64,000 nt of DNA from Ustilago trichophora (taxonomy: Eukaryota > Basidiomycota > Ustilaginomycetes > Ustilaginales > Ustilaginaceae): the NCBI GenBank assembly GCA_900323505.1, contig OOIN01000038.1, forward strand, positions 397,481-461,480, given 5' to 3'. Shown in pieces: positions 29,312-39,059 of the stretch (positions within the stretch are counted from its first letter, which is position 1; every line of letters starts with the position of its first letter). The notes beneath the pieces were generated by a model. It worked only from the letters and a program-made list of their open reading frames with translations. It was not told the DNA's origin and ran no database searches. The position numbers and the translations under genes are program-made.

Positions 29312-29971
29312 ATTATGGATACAAAGCAATCTTGGAGCTCGTACAATGAGAGGGCCGCCTCTCTCGCAGTACCATAACCTTGGGACTCGAAGCTCGACCA
29401 GCGGCTGGTATGATGCAAAGTGCACTAGGTCGCTTGCACCCCTGCACATCAGGCCCCAGCCTTGAGCATAGAAGCCTCAAGACTTGGGAAACCAACGCAT
29501 CAGATCCTTGTGATGCATGCTTTGCACTGTAGAGACAATGCAGTGAGGGGGGAGAAGCGAGGCCAAGGAGCTCCGTGCGATTCGAAACCATGACTGAATC
29601 GACGCTAACGACGCTTTGGCCGGAGATGTTGGGATGCACAACCCCGGAGTTGCATGTCTTTGTTGGTTTGTACAGTAGCACAAAGCACAGATTTCACCGA
29701 ACTGGTCGGTCAATTTGCTGAGCAAATAAAGCAGCAGATCTAACATGTTGCAGCCCGTGCTTGAAACATCGGAAGTCGGTATTGCCACGGTTTTGGTGTG
29801 GAGGATGTGTAACACTCTGTATATAAAAGCATGAAGCGTTGTTAGTCTAAAAGTGGTCCGTGACATCTTGACTCTCTTCTCAACTCTTTCTTGTAGAGCC
29901 TTTCGGAGGAGTCGATATTGATCCTAGCACTTGCGAATCAGCACATCAGACAGCTGCTGCCCTCGCCGAAA
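29312..29971. other. Divergent promoter region of tyrosinase and TRAX genes
   Basis: About 660 bp with no coding sequence recognised. A TATA-like TATATAAAA occurs near 29819-29828, upstream of the TRAX start. Confidence 0.5.
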
Positions 29972-31168
29972 ATGGTAGAAGAAGCAAGACAACGAAAGGC
30001 ATCACCATCGGCCCCATCCCGATCATATCCCAACAAACGCAATCGATGCGACAATGGAGCCATTCCGGCCGAAGCGAACCAAGCGTCTGCCTCCTCGTCT
30101 GACTCTACCAAATTACTCGAAGCGTTTCGAGCATTCCGAGATGAGATTGACAGTCACAACGACCGCCGAGAGCGTCTTATCAAATCGTCCCGCGATGTGA
30201 CGAGCTTGTCAAAGAAGGTCATCTTTCTCCTGCATCGGTTCGATATCCATGACTTTGCATCGGAAACTCCGTCTAACAAGACGCGCAAGCTGTTTTCAGA
30301 AGCAGAGACCAAACTCGAAGAGATTGTTGCTCTTTTGCGCCAAGCTGCAGCAGCGGAAGGCCTTGGATCGATACAGACGCAGCAAGAGCAGCTAGATGCT
30401 TCTACAAAGAGGCTCACATCGCAGAGATACGAACGAAACATTGGTGGCGGCTTGGAAGAATTTGTAAGTCCTGGCCTCACTTCTTCTGCCTGGCAATCTA
30501 GACTGAATACCCATCTCACCTTACTCTGAATCTCTTTGCCATCATATCACGCAGATCGAAGCAATCTCGTTCTACCACTACCTCCGCACTACACGACTCA
30601 TCAGCCTTAGCCAGATCCAGGACCGCTTCCGTACCGACCCCGTCCCAGAATCCCACTTCTACTCGCCATTATCATCGCAAGCAATATCAGCCTCACAGCC
30701 ACCCGCCTCGGACTCGTCAACTCTCGTTGCATTACACATTCCCACGCACCGTTACCTCCTAGGCCTCTCCGATCTCACTGGCGAGCTCATGCGATTCGCC
30801 ACCAATGCAGTCGGCCAAGGTGACACTGGAGCAGTCATCAAACAGGTCCTTAGTCTCACTCGGCAGCTCCGAGATGGTCTCGATCCCTTTGTACCGCTCG
30901 TCCGTGACCTTAACAAGAAACAATCCGTCACAAATCAGAGCTTGCGCAAGATTGAAGACAGTGAGTGCCCTCATTGCCCTTGTACAAACATTCAACACGC
31001 CATCACAACAACTAAGCATCCCATTCTTCTTGCTACTCTACAGTCCTATACGCAATCACCGTCCGCTCCGCCGAATACGGCTCAGATCCAAAAGCTCTCC
31101 AAGAAATGGTTCGCAGAACTCTCGCCTCTTCATCGTCCGCACAAAATTCTTCTGATGATGTCGACTAG
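29972..31168 (+). CDS. TRAX (translin-associated factor X) homologue, three exons
   Basis: Exons 29972-30463, 30555-30960 and 31044-31168 join in frame to 340 residues; donors are GTAAGT and GTGAGT. Translin-family signatures are present: SRDVTSLSKKVIFLLHR, RYERNIGGGLEEFIEAISFYHYLRT, ISLSQIQDRF, YLLGLSDLTGELMRFATNAVGQGD and LRKIEDILYAITVRSAEYGSDP. The acidic residues in EEFIEAISF and the Asp/Glu in SDLTGELMR correspond to the TRAX catalytic positions in the C3PO endonuclease. TRAX works with translin in RNA processing (tRNA fragment or passenger-strand cleavage). A basic, KR-rich N terminus (residues 20-30) may act in nuclear import. Start chosen as the first ATG; the upstream in-frame TTG is not credible. 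Confidence 0.85.
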
Positions 31169-31340
31169 CTGTAGGCCTCACACAATCGACGATCATTCGG
31201 CAATGGAGTAGAAAATGGTAATACAACTTGCAGATTAGGTAACCAGACGGCCCAGTAAATAATGTGAATGCGGTATCAGAACTAAAGAATGTAAAAACTT
31301 AATATCAAGGGAATGTGTTTGTGTGTGTGACAAGGTAGAT

Positions 31341-34250
31341 TCAGTACGCTGGATCCAGGGGCATTTGTGCACGCGCGGCAAGCTTAGCGTATTGCTGTTG
31401 GATCACCGACCCTAGTTCAGCTTCCGCCTCGACCTCTTCATTATCGCTGATCGAGAAGGAGCTTCCCTCGCGCACGCGAGAGCCTCTGCGCGATGAAGAG
31501 TGCAGCACGCCAAAGCCAAACGGTTTCACAGAGTCTCCCACTGCCGTTGATGGTCGTGTACCACTACCGCTCCCGTCGCTGCGATTGCTCTCGCTCGTTC
31601 CCAGTCGCTTCCTTGGTCCAGCAGAGGAAGAAGCGCGTACATCCGCCATGCCTTTGCCGCGCGACGACACGGCAGACCGGGGTCGAGCAGATGCAGAGGC
31701 ACGGCGTCCCCGAAGATCGGATCCATGCCCCAGGATAGTGCTCAAGTCGCTCTCTTCGCCTTCATCCGTATCGCAGCTCGACGATGCTGTATTGCCCCGA
31801 GCTGTACGTGGGCGGCCTTCATCTGCTGCTGTTTCAGAGCTCTCCGGTGGACTTGCCACTGCTACATGCGCGTCTCGAGCTCGATCAAGAGAATCCTGCT
31901 CTACGGTATTGAGGAAAGCGAGCAAGACATCGTCGTCGGCTGCAGACGTCGAAGTGGGCGCAGTGGGTGCAGACGGAGAGGCAACGGCAGGATCCTTGCC
32001 AAAGTCGCGGGGCATCAAAGTCATCTGTGAGGCGACTGACTCCGATGGTGAAAGGGATGGCGAGGGCCAGCTTGGTGCTGTCTTTGGACGCGGTGTAGTC
32101 TGGTCCTGCAAGACTGGATCCTCTTGGAGGAAGGCAAACAATGTCGATTCATCGTGTCCTTTGCCGCCACCAGTGTCACATCGTCGACGGGAAGCGTCAT
32201 CAGCTGCGCCCCGGAGATGGGTGTGTGATGGTGGTGTCGAACTGGTGGTAGTCGAAGCCGACGATGCTGTCGCTGGGCGCACAAATGCTTTGTGCAAGTG
32301 GCCTTGTCTGGCGCCGAGTCGGGCTGCAGCTTTTACGCTGTCAACGTCGTACACCTCCTTACTGTTGAGTCTAACTCGAGCGGTCAATGGTGGTGAGGTA
32401 ATAAAGGTGCGGCGCTTCTCTTCCATGACGAATCCATGCTGATCGTCCGACTCTAAATCGTCGTCACGAACCAAGCCGCCTTCGCTATGGCTAGCCAGAT
32501 CCGGAAGAGATGAAATGCCATGATCGACAATGTCGCCAGGGCCACGTGCGCCGTGCGTTTCTGCGTCATCAGCGAGACTGCTGAATGAGATGAGAGAACT
32601 GTTGACCGAAAGTGATTGCGAATCTGCTGTGCCTAATCGACTCTGCATGTTGGGTGCCGACAGATGAGTGCCACGGTGAAGTGAGAACATCTCACCAGCA
32701 GAGCGAGGCTGATGTGTTGCGTCATTGTCGCCAGTGTGTGATTGAGATGATGCCGCAGATCCCAAACGGCCCGAATATGCGGGTGCAGGATTATCGCCGG
32801 GGGAAGTGCCGGGGCTATCGGTGTTGATGGTCGAGGTTGGCACGACCAAGTTGCTGCGTGTGATGACCATGGTGCTTGGAGTGATACTGGCGGCGTCCGT
32901 ATTTGAATTCACGCCCACTTGACCTGCTTCCATCTCGCGCATTTGCTGTGTTGGGGCGGATGAGACAGGAGTCCTTGGAAGGGACCGTAGCGATTGACTC
33001 GATGTGGAGCGAGACTTGAGCTTGGGTCCAAACTCGCCCTCGACGTAGAAGGCGAGTGAATCGTGCTTGTAGTTGACGCGATTAGCACGCAAGGGTTTGG
33101 GCACACCATTCTCGGCACGACCCATGTCGCCTGCCTCAGTACCGGGGCCGCAGCTCGAGGAGTCGTCATGACGGCTGAAGGGTCCGTCACGATGCTCCTC
33201 GGCCCATGCTGGGAAGTAGGAAGGTGGACGATTGATATTGTGTGGTGCCAGCTCGCGCGTCTGACGCCAAGCTCGCCTGAAGATGCGGCCTGCCATGGAA
33301 CTGGCGACGGCGACGCTGGCGACAATGTTCATCATGCGGTATGCGTAGGTGTCGGTGAGAACGTAAACGAGCAGAGCCGAGATGAGGAAAAGAAACTGGA
33401 TGGCAAAGAAAGCGGTGGTCTTTTGAACGAGCATGGTCTTGACGTCTTCGGCATCCAAGTTGATTCTGCTGGAGGGGAAGAGACCGTTTATGAGGCCACG
33501 CCAGCCAGCCTTGTTGAGCTTGCAAACCGTGAGAATGAGGCAGAGCAGATCGAAAAGGAGCAGAGCGCCAAACACACCGACGACGTAGAGACCGTTGAAA
33601 TGCCAGGCGCAAAAATTGGAAGTGGGAAGCTGGTCGCCGTAGCTCATGACGGGAAGAAGCACGGCGAATGCAACGACCAGGAACCAGGAAGAGACGACCA
33701 AGGAGACGATTTTTTGCTTCATATGCCAGATGGAGCAAGTTCTGAGGCAGAAAACAAGCATGGTGGCGCTGATGGCGATGCTGAAGAGGGCGGTGCTGCC
33801 CTTCATCCAAGCATCGCATCTGTTGGTCATGATGACACTATTGGTGACGGCGGTGATGAGCCAAGTGAGACTGACGTAACGCGAAAGAAGGTAGGCTATT
33901 GAGTAGATGCTGGAAAAGCTGCTGGACCAAGTGGTCTCTTTGATAAGGCGAACATCGAAAGGGATGGTGGAGACGATATCCCAACCAAGGGCGCCCATCC
34001 ACATGGAAAAGTAGATGAGGCCGATGATGGCAGCATGTGCGCTTTCGGTGTTGACATGGCGAAAGATGTTGTCACTGGTAGGATTGACGACAAAGATCTG
34101 CGGGACCGTATTGTTGAGTGGAAGGCTGAGCGAGAAGTTGCCGTATGCGGATGCAGCGGAAGGTAAAGCAGAGTTGGGCAGAAGTAGGAGGCTGGGATAA
34201 TCCGAACCGCGCTGGTCTACGAGCGAAGCTGGACTGAGGTGGAATGACAT
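31341..34250 (-). CDS. Multi-pass membrane protein with long disordered cytoplasmic tail
   Basis: The protein has 969 residues from the ATG at 34250. Residues ~80-340 hold about seven hydrophobic helices (IIGLIYFSMWMGALGWDIV, SIYSIAYLLSRYVSLTWLITAV, FSIAISATMLVFCLRTCSI, VSSWFLVVAFAVLLPVM, VVGVFGALLLFDLLCLIL, FFAIQFLFLISALLVYVLTD, IVASVAVASSMAGRIF). This layout is common in uncharacterised basidiomycete 7-helix proteins of the DUF6533/6534 kind. The remaining ~600 residues are Ser/Thr/Pro/Asp-rich and lack domains. A receptor-like role is possible but unproven; no ligand-binding motif was recognised. An upstream in-frame GTG is not needed. Confidence 0.65.
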   Translation of the reverse strand: MSFHLSPASLVDQRGSDYPSLLLLPNSALPSAASAYGNFSLSLPLNNTVPQIFVVNPTSDNIFRHVNTESAHAAIIGLIYFSMWMGALGWDIVSTIPFDVRLIKETTWSSSFSSIYSIAYLLSRYVSLTWLITAVTNSVIMTNRCDAWMKGSTALFSIAISATMLVFCLRTCSIWHMKQKIVSLVVSSWFLVVAFAVLLPVMSYGDQLPTSNFCAWHFNGLYVVGVFGALLLFDLLCLILTVCKLNKAGWRGLINGLFPSSRINLDAEDVKTMLVQKTTAFFAIQFLFLISALLVYVLTDTYAYRMMNIVASVAVASSMAGRIFRRAWRQTRELAPHNINRPPSYFPAWAEEHRDGPFSRHDDSSSCGPGTEAGDMGRAENGVPKPLRANRVNYKHDSLAFYVEGEFGPKLKSRSTSSQSLRSLPRTPVSSAPTQQMREMEAGQVGVNSNTDAASITPSTMVITRSNLVVPTSTINTDSPGTSPGDNPAPAYSGRLGSAASSQSHTGDNDATHQPRSAGEMFSLHRGTHLSAPNMQSRLGTADSQSLSVNSSLISFSSLADDAETHGARGPGDIVDHGISSLPDLASHSEGGLVRDDDLESDDQHGFVMEEKRRTFITSPPLTARVRLNSKEVYDVDSVKAAARLGARQGHLHKAFVRPATASSASTTTSSTPPSHTHLRGAADDASRRRCDTGGGKGHDESTLFAFLQEDPVLQDQTTPRPKTAPSWPSPSLSPSESVASQMTLMPRDFGKDPAVASPSAPTAPTSTSAADDDVLLAFLNTVEQDSLDRARDAHVAVASPPESSETAADEGRPRTARGNTASSSCDTDEGEESDLSTILGHGSDLRGRRASASARPRSAVSSRGKGMADVRASSSAGPRKRLGTSESNRSDGSGSGTRPSTAVGDSVKPFGFGVLHSSSRRGSRVREGSSFSISDNEEVEAEAELGSVIQQQYAKLAARAQMPLDPAY

Positions 34251-36934
34251 GCCCAAGGCTGATGTGAAATGCGGCACCGCGACTAGCTATTGAGCCAGTC
34301 GTAGGTGCCAAGTAGCCTAGGAAGGTGGAGCTGAGATGACTGCTGCGTCAGGATGGACGATCTTAGCAGAGGATACGATGTCAGTTTGTGACCGGCATGT
34401 AGAGATCTGACGGCGCTATCAGGCGCCGGTTTAAGAGGGAGAGGGGGTCAGCTGAGCGAGAGGTTGCCGACGTGGAATTGCGATTGGTTTGTAGGAGTGT
34501 GGTGTCGGTGGTGCAGAATGAGCGGGTGGGCGATGTCACGTCAGCGATTCAACGTAAGGTGTGCAGTTGAGCCCACAGAGTGGATCGGTTAAAAGCGATG
34601 TTATCTAGCACAGAGGTGTCTGCGTGGTTGCTAAGGACGGTGAATTGTATGTGCGTTTTGGGCGGGACGACGGAAAAGAAAGATGGTGTTGGTTTGGTGA
34701 TTGAAATGAAGGCGAGACCGGAGTCGAGACTCCGAGTGGTGCGGTGTAGTGTGATGTGATGTGTGGGAGAATTGAATCGGATCGTCAGCACAAACTCGGT
34801 GGGAAGTTGAGAGGCAACAAAGCTGCGAGGTTGTTGAGTCGTGGTGGGAAAGTGGGGAAAAAACAGATGCTGATGAGCGTGATGACAGCGGCAGTTCCGA
34901 CGAGGACGACGACGACAACGGCAATGGCGACGAACAACCGCGATGGTCAAGATGATGTTGATGGTGATAGTGAGTTGACAACCGAGGAGCACAAGGCAGA
35001 CAGGTGTTGGAGTGAGGGAAAGCAGAGCACATTACTCGAATCACGCAGTTGGTTCTCGCCTTGGCGGTGGCGCAGCACAGTCACACCCTAACCAGCAGCG
35101 CATCGAAAAGGGTTCATTCACATCATCATGATAGAATACAGTAATTTGATTTCCAGGTGACAGGCGGGGCGGAACTTGCCGCCACGGAAAATGAGCACGA
35201 GACAGGCCACAATACAGTAGGAGACGGCCGCGGCGGCTCGCCCGTGAGACTAAAAAAAAAAAAAAAAAAAAAAAGACATCACACAAAACAAAAGGAAAAA
35301 GGTAAAGAAGTGCGGAGGAGCCGATTGCGTCCCTTTGCCTTTTCCAACTCTGCTCTGTGTGTTACATGTGTTGCGTGTGTGTGGTGTAAGAGAGAGAAAG
35401 AGAAAAGGGTTCTTTCGAGAGAGCCGAATGCCGGTTCTGCAATCTGTTGCACAGTGAGGGTTGTCTGCATGCACGTCACACTTGCACACCAGAACATCAC
35501 TCTTTGGAAGCGGTCGAGAGAATCGTAACATGTCGCATTTGTACAGTAAAAACCTAAGTCAGCCATAGGTTGCAAACGCTAGTTTCGCTGCAAAGCGGAT
35601 CAAACACATGGCGGAGTGCCAATTGGATGCCTTTTTTGGCGTGCTGAGTTTGCTTCACTCCACCTGTCACTCTGCACTTTTTCCTTTCTTCCATTCATCT
35701 GGCGGCTAAGACTAAGCGCTTGCGTCACAACTGCCCTTCCAATACTGACGCTTGCGTTGTGCAAACCAGGTCAACTCCAAAACGCAAAAGAGGAGATCAG
35801 GTTGACCGATCCTTGAGCTGCTATTCTTGTCCTGCGTTGCTTTGCTTTGCTTTGCTTTGCTTTGCTTTGCTTTGCTTTGCTTTGCTTGTCGACGCTTATG
35901 CCTGCTGCCCATCTGGCACCCACGCTAGTGCGGAAGCGAAATTTGGCACTAAAAAAGTTCCAACACAGCAGCGCCCCTCACAGACGGTGCTCTTTTTGTT
36001 TCGACGCGCTCCGCTTTGGTCTTCTCGGAGCAGGTCCTCCCGAAAATAGAAAGAAAAAGAAAAGAAAAGGGGAAAGCATTCCAAATTTCAAAATCACATC
36101 TTGCTTCATCTACCGATGCATCGCCTTACTCTGACACAGATCGGGACGGGCAAGCGCGAAAATAAGCCTGAGGTCCGCTTCGTATTTTCGAGGATGAGCG
36201 GGGCTGTCCAAAGCTCAGTTACGCTGCTGCCGCGGAGAAGGCCTCCTGTTCCCCTCTTGCAGCGCTGTGCTACCTGTTACCCCACAATCCTTATACGCCG
36301 CTCTCTCTCTCTCTCTCTCTCTCTTTCAAGCAAGAAGACTCTCTTGTACTGTACTGTACACGCGAGTGCTCGCGGTGCTTTCGGGCCGTATCTCCGCAAT
36401 TGGGATCCTTCTGCTTCGGCTTGAACAGAGATCTTCACCAACCCTCCGGACTGCTTTGCACCAGCGTGTCGAGTGGCTTGGTCCTGGACCGCGCAAAAAA
36501 CCCTTTTCGTTGCCGGTATTCGAGTAGCCGGTTTCCGCTTTGACAAGCTCCCCCAACGCTTGCTACCGTCTACAGTAGCACCTCATATACATACGGTACC
36601 ATCACGCCTCGAACCAAAGCTCCACAAAGTCTTCTCAACCTCGTGGTCGACACTCGACATTCCTGTACATTTCATTTCGCAACAGCCTCACAGAGCAGCA
36701 AAGCAAAGCGTCGGCAGCCTAGGAACACGTTTACACATACCACCTTCATCCCAAGTCGATCGAGCTCATAACAGTACTGCTGGAACCACCTTCATCATCG
36801 GGCCTTCATTTATCTGCCAGAGCATTGCTCGACAGCCGCCTATATAGCATCTGCTGTGGCTACATCCAAGCACTTTGTCCTCCGACAGTTCCCAGTCTAC
36901 CACTTGATTTCGAGCCTGTCGTCAATCATCAATC
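34251..36934. other. 2.7-kb intergenic region rich in simple repeats
   Basis: No gene is supported. It includes poly-A (about 35252-35273), a CTTTG pentanucleotide array (about 35836-35886), a CT dinucleotide run (about 36300-36328) and T/A-rich tracts. Open frames here have repetitive or unlikely sequence. The stretch before 36935 is CA/CT-rich like a fungal promoter leader. Confidence 0.55.
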
Positions 36935-38769
36935 ATGACGCAAACTAGCAACGCTTTTGACATTCCCCTCGGGCCCTACACCATCTACGACCGTAAGACT
37001 GGTGTCTATGCTTCCAGGCTTCCCGCACCTCATGTCCCCGTAGAATCTGTGTACCAGTTCTGCTTGGGCAACGTGAGCTTCGACGATGCGGGTACCGCCA
37101 TCACCGAATGCTCGACTGGCCGAACCATCTCGTAAGTGTCCTCACCCAAGCTGCCAAAATACGCCCTCCTGAGCTCCAAACTCCTCTAACATCACTCTTG
37201 CTTTCATCTTTCGTTCATTGCATCGATCTGGATCCTTGAAATGGAAACAGGTACGGCGAGCTCAAGCTCAAAGCCCAACGCTTCGGCCTCGGCCTGATCA
37301 CTAAAGCAAAGCTCAAACCAGGCGACACCGTCCTCGTAGCATTGCATTCCTCTATCGACTTTGCTGTATCTGTCATGGCCGCTCAATTTGCCGGCCTCCG
37401 TGTCGCGCTCGCGAACCCAGACTACGCCCGTAAAGAGCTTAAGCACGTCTACAAGCTGGTCAAGCCCAAAAAGGTCATCGTTCATAGCACCTACCTCGCC
37501 CACGCCGCCCAGGCCAACGTCAAAACATTCACCGTCATTCTCACCGACACCAAGCTCGGCCGCGGCGGTGTTCTCTCCATCGGCGAACTCCTCGCGGACG
37601 AATCTGCCGCCAAGGCAGCCCAACCATTCATCCCAGACGACTTGAACACCACCACATACCTCCCTTCCAGCTCTGGCACCACTGGTTTGCCCAAAGCGGT
37701 CCAGATTTCGCACACGAACCTCGTCTCTATGCTCTCGATGAACCTCGGCACGCCCGGCTTTGTGCCCGAGGGACTCGACAAGGAGCAAGTGCGCATGCTC
37801 AGCTTCCTTCCCTTCTTCCACGCCTACGGTCTCGTTGGCCAGCTTCATCTCATTCTGAGGCTGCAAGGTCAACTATTCATCCTTCGTCCTTTCACCGCAG
37901 ACGCGCTCTGCAAAGCGCTCCAAGAGCACAAAGTCAATCTGCTCAACTGCGTTCCACCCGCACTGACCAAACTCACCAAGCACCCTGGTACGACCCGAGA
38001 CGCGTTTGCCACCGTCAAGCGCGTTCGCTGTGGCGCTGCTCCACTCGATGCCGAGACTGAAGCAAAGTTCTCCGAGATGACCGGCGTTGAAGTCAAGCAA
38101 GGTTGGGGCATGACCGAGCTCACCCTTGCGGGTCTCGATCCTTCCAGTGGACAGCAAACTCCCGGCTCAGTTGGATGCCTCATCCCCTCAACACTTGCAA
38201 AAGTGGTCGACGTGTCGAGTGGGCAACCCGTGGCCCCTGGCGAACGAGGCGAGCTTCTAATCAAGGGCAACCAAGTCTTCTCTGGCTACCTCTCGAACCC
38301 TGAAGAGACCAAGGCAGCGTTTACACCCGACGGCTTCTTCCGCACTGGCGACGTCGTCATTGTCCACCCGCGAACGGGTGAGTTCACCATTGTTGACAGG
38401 CTAAAAGAGCTCATTAAATACCAGGGATTCCAGGTCGCTCCCGCTGAGCTGGAAGGCATTCTGGTCAGTCACCCCAAAGTGGCAGCTGCCGCAGTTATCG
38501 GAAGGTACGACAAGTCCAAGGCAACCGAGTTGCCCTGTGCCTTTGTCGAGCTCAGCGCCAACGCTGCTAAGGATCAGTCCAAGGGTGCGATCAGGGACGA
38601 GATTGACGAATTCATCAAGTCTAAAGTCTCCCACCACAAGTTCTTGCGTGGAGGTATCCATTTTGTTGAGAAAGTCCCTGTCAGCGCAAGCGGCAAGATC
38701 CTCCGCAAAGAGGTTAGAGCCATGCTTCAGGCTCTGGAACAGGATGCCTTGCCACAAGCCAAGTTGTAA
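36935..38769 (+). CDS. 4-coumarate:CoA ligase-like acyl-CoA synthetase, peroxisomal type
   Basis: Exons 36935-37131 and 37251-38769 join in frame (GTAAGT...AACAG intron) to 571 residues. Adenylate-forming (ANL) family motifs are present: YLPSSSGTTGLPKAVQISH (P-loop-like A3), GWGMTELTLAG (A5), GELLIKGNQVFSGYL, DGFFRTGDVV and KELIKYQGFQVAPAELE. The catalytic Lys is in SASGKILRKEVR near the end. The protein ends QAKL; AKL is an accepted variant of the PTS1 peroxisomal signal. It would activate an aromatic or fatty acid to its CoA thioester; which acid cannot be read from sequence. It is not part of an obvious gene cluster. Confidence 0.88.
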
Positions 38770-38996
38770 AGAAACACCATCGACTTGTTCATCTCACTGT
38801 TTGCGTTGATCACAAAGATCTGTTTCAAACCGTCTGAAGTGACCAGCGTGACCAGATAAGTAAGCCTAGATGTCGTAGAGCCGTATCAGGTGTACAATAC
38901 ATTGTTGAGGGCAAAGTTGAGGTGACCAAGCGGAAGGAATGAAGTGCAGGCTACACGAGGCCTGATCATGCCTGCGGATGCCTGCGCGACCAGGCT

Positions 38997-39022
38997 TTAC
39001 TGAGGCGATTGGAAGTTCCATC

Positions 39023-39059
<37 letters not shown>

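Noticed and set aside
35250..35575. Phe-rich and Lys-rich small frames near 35.3 kb
   Set aside because: Produced by poly-A/T and simple repeats.
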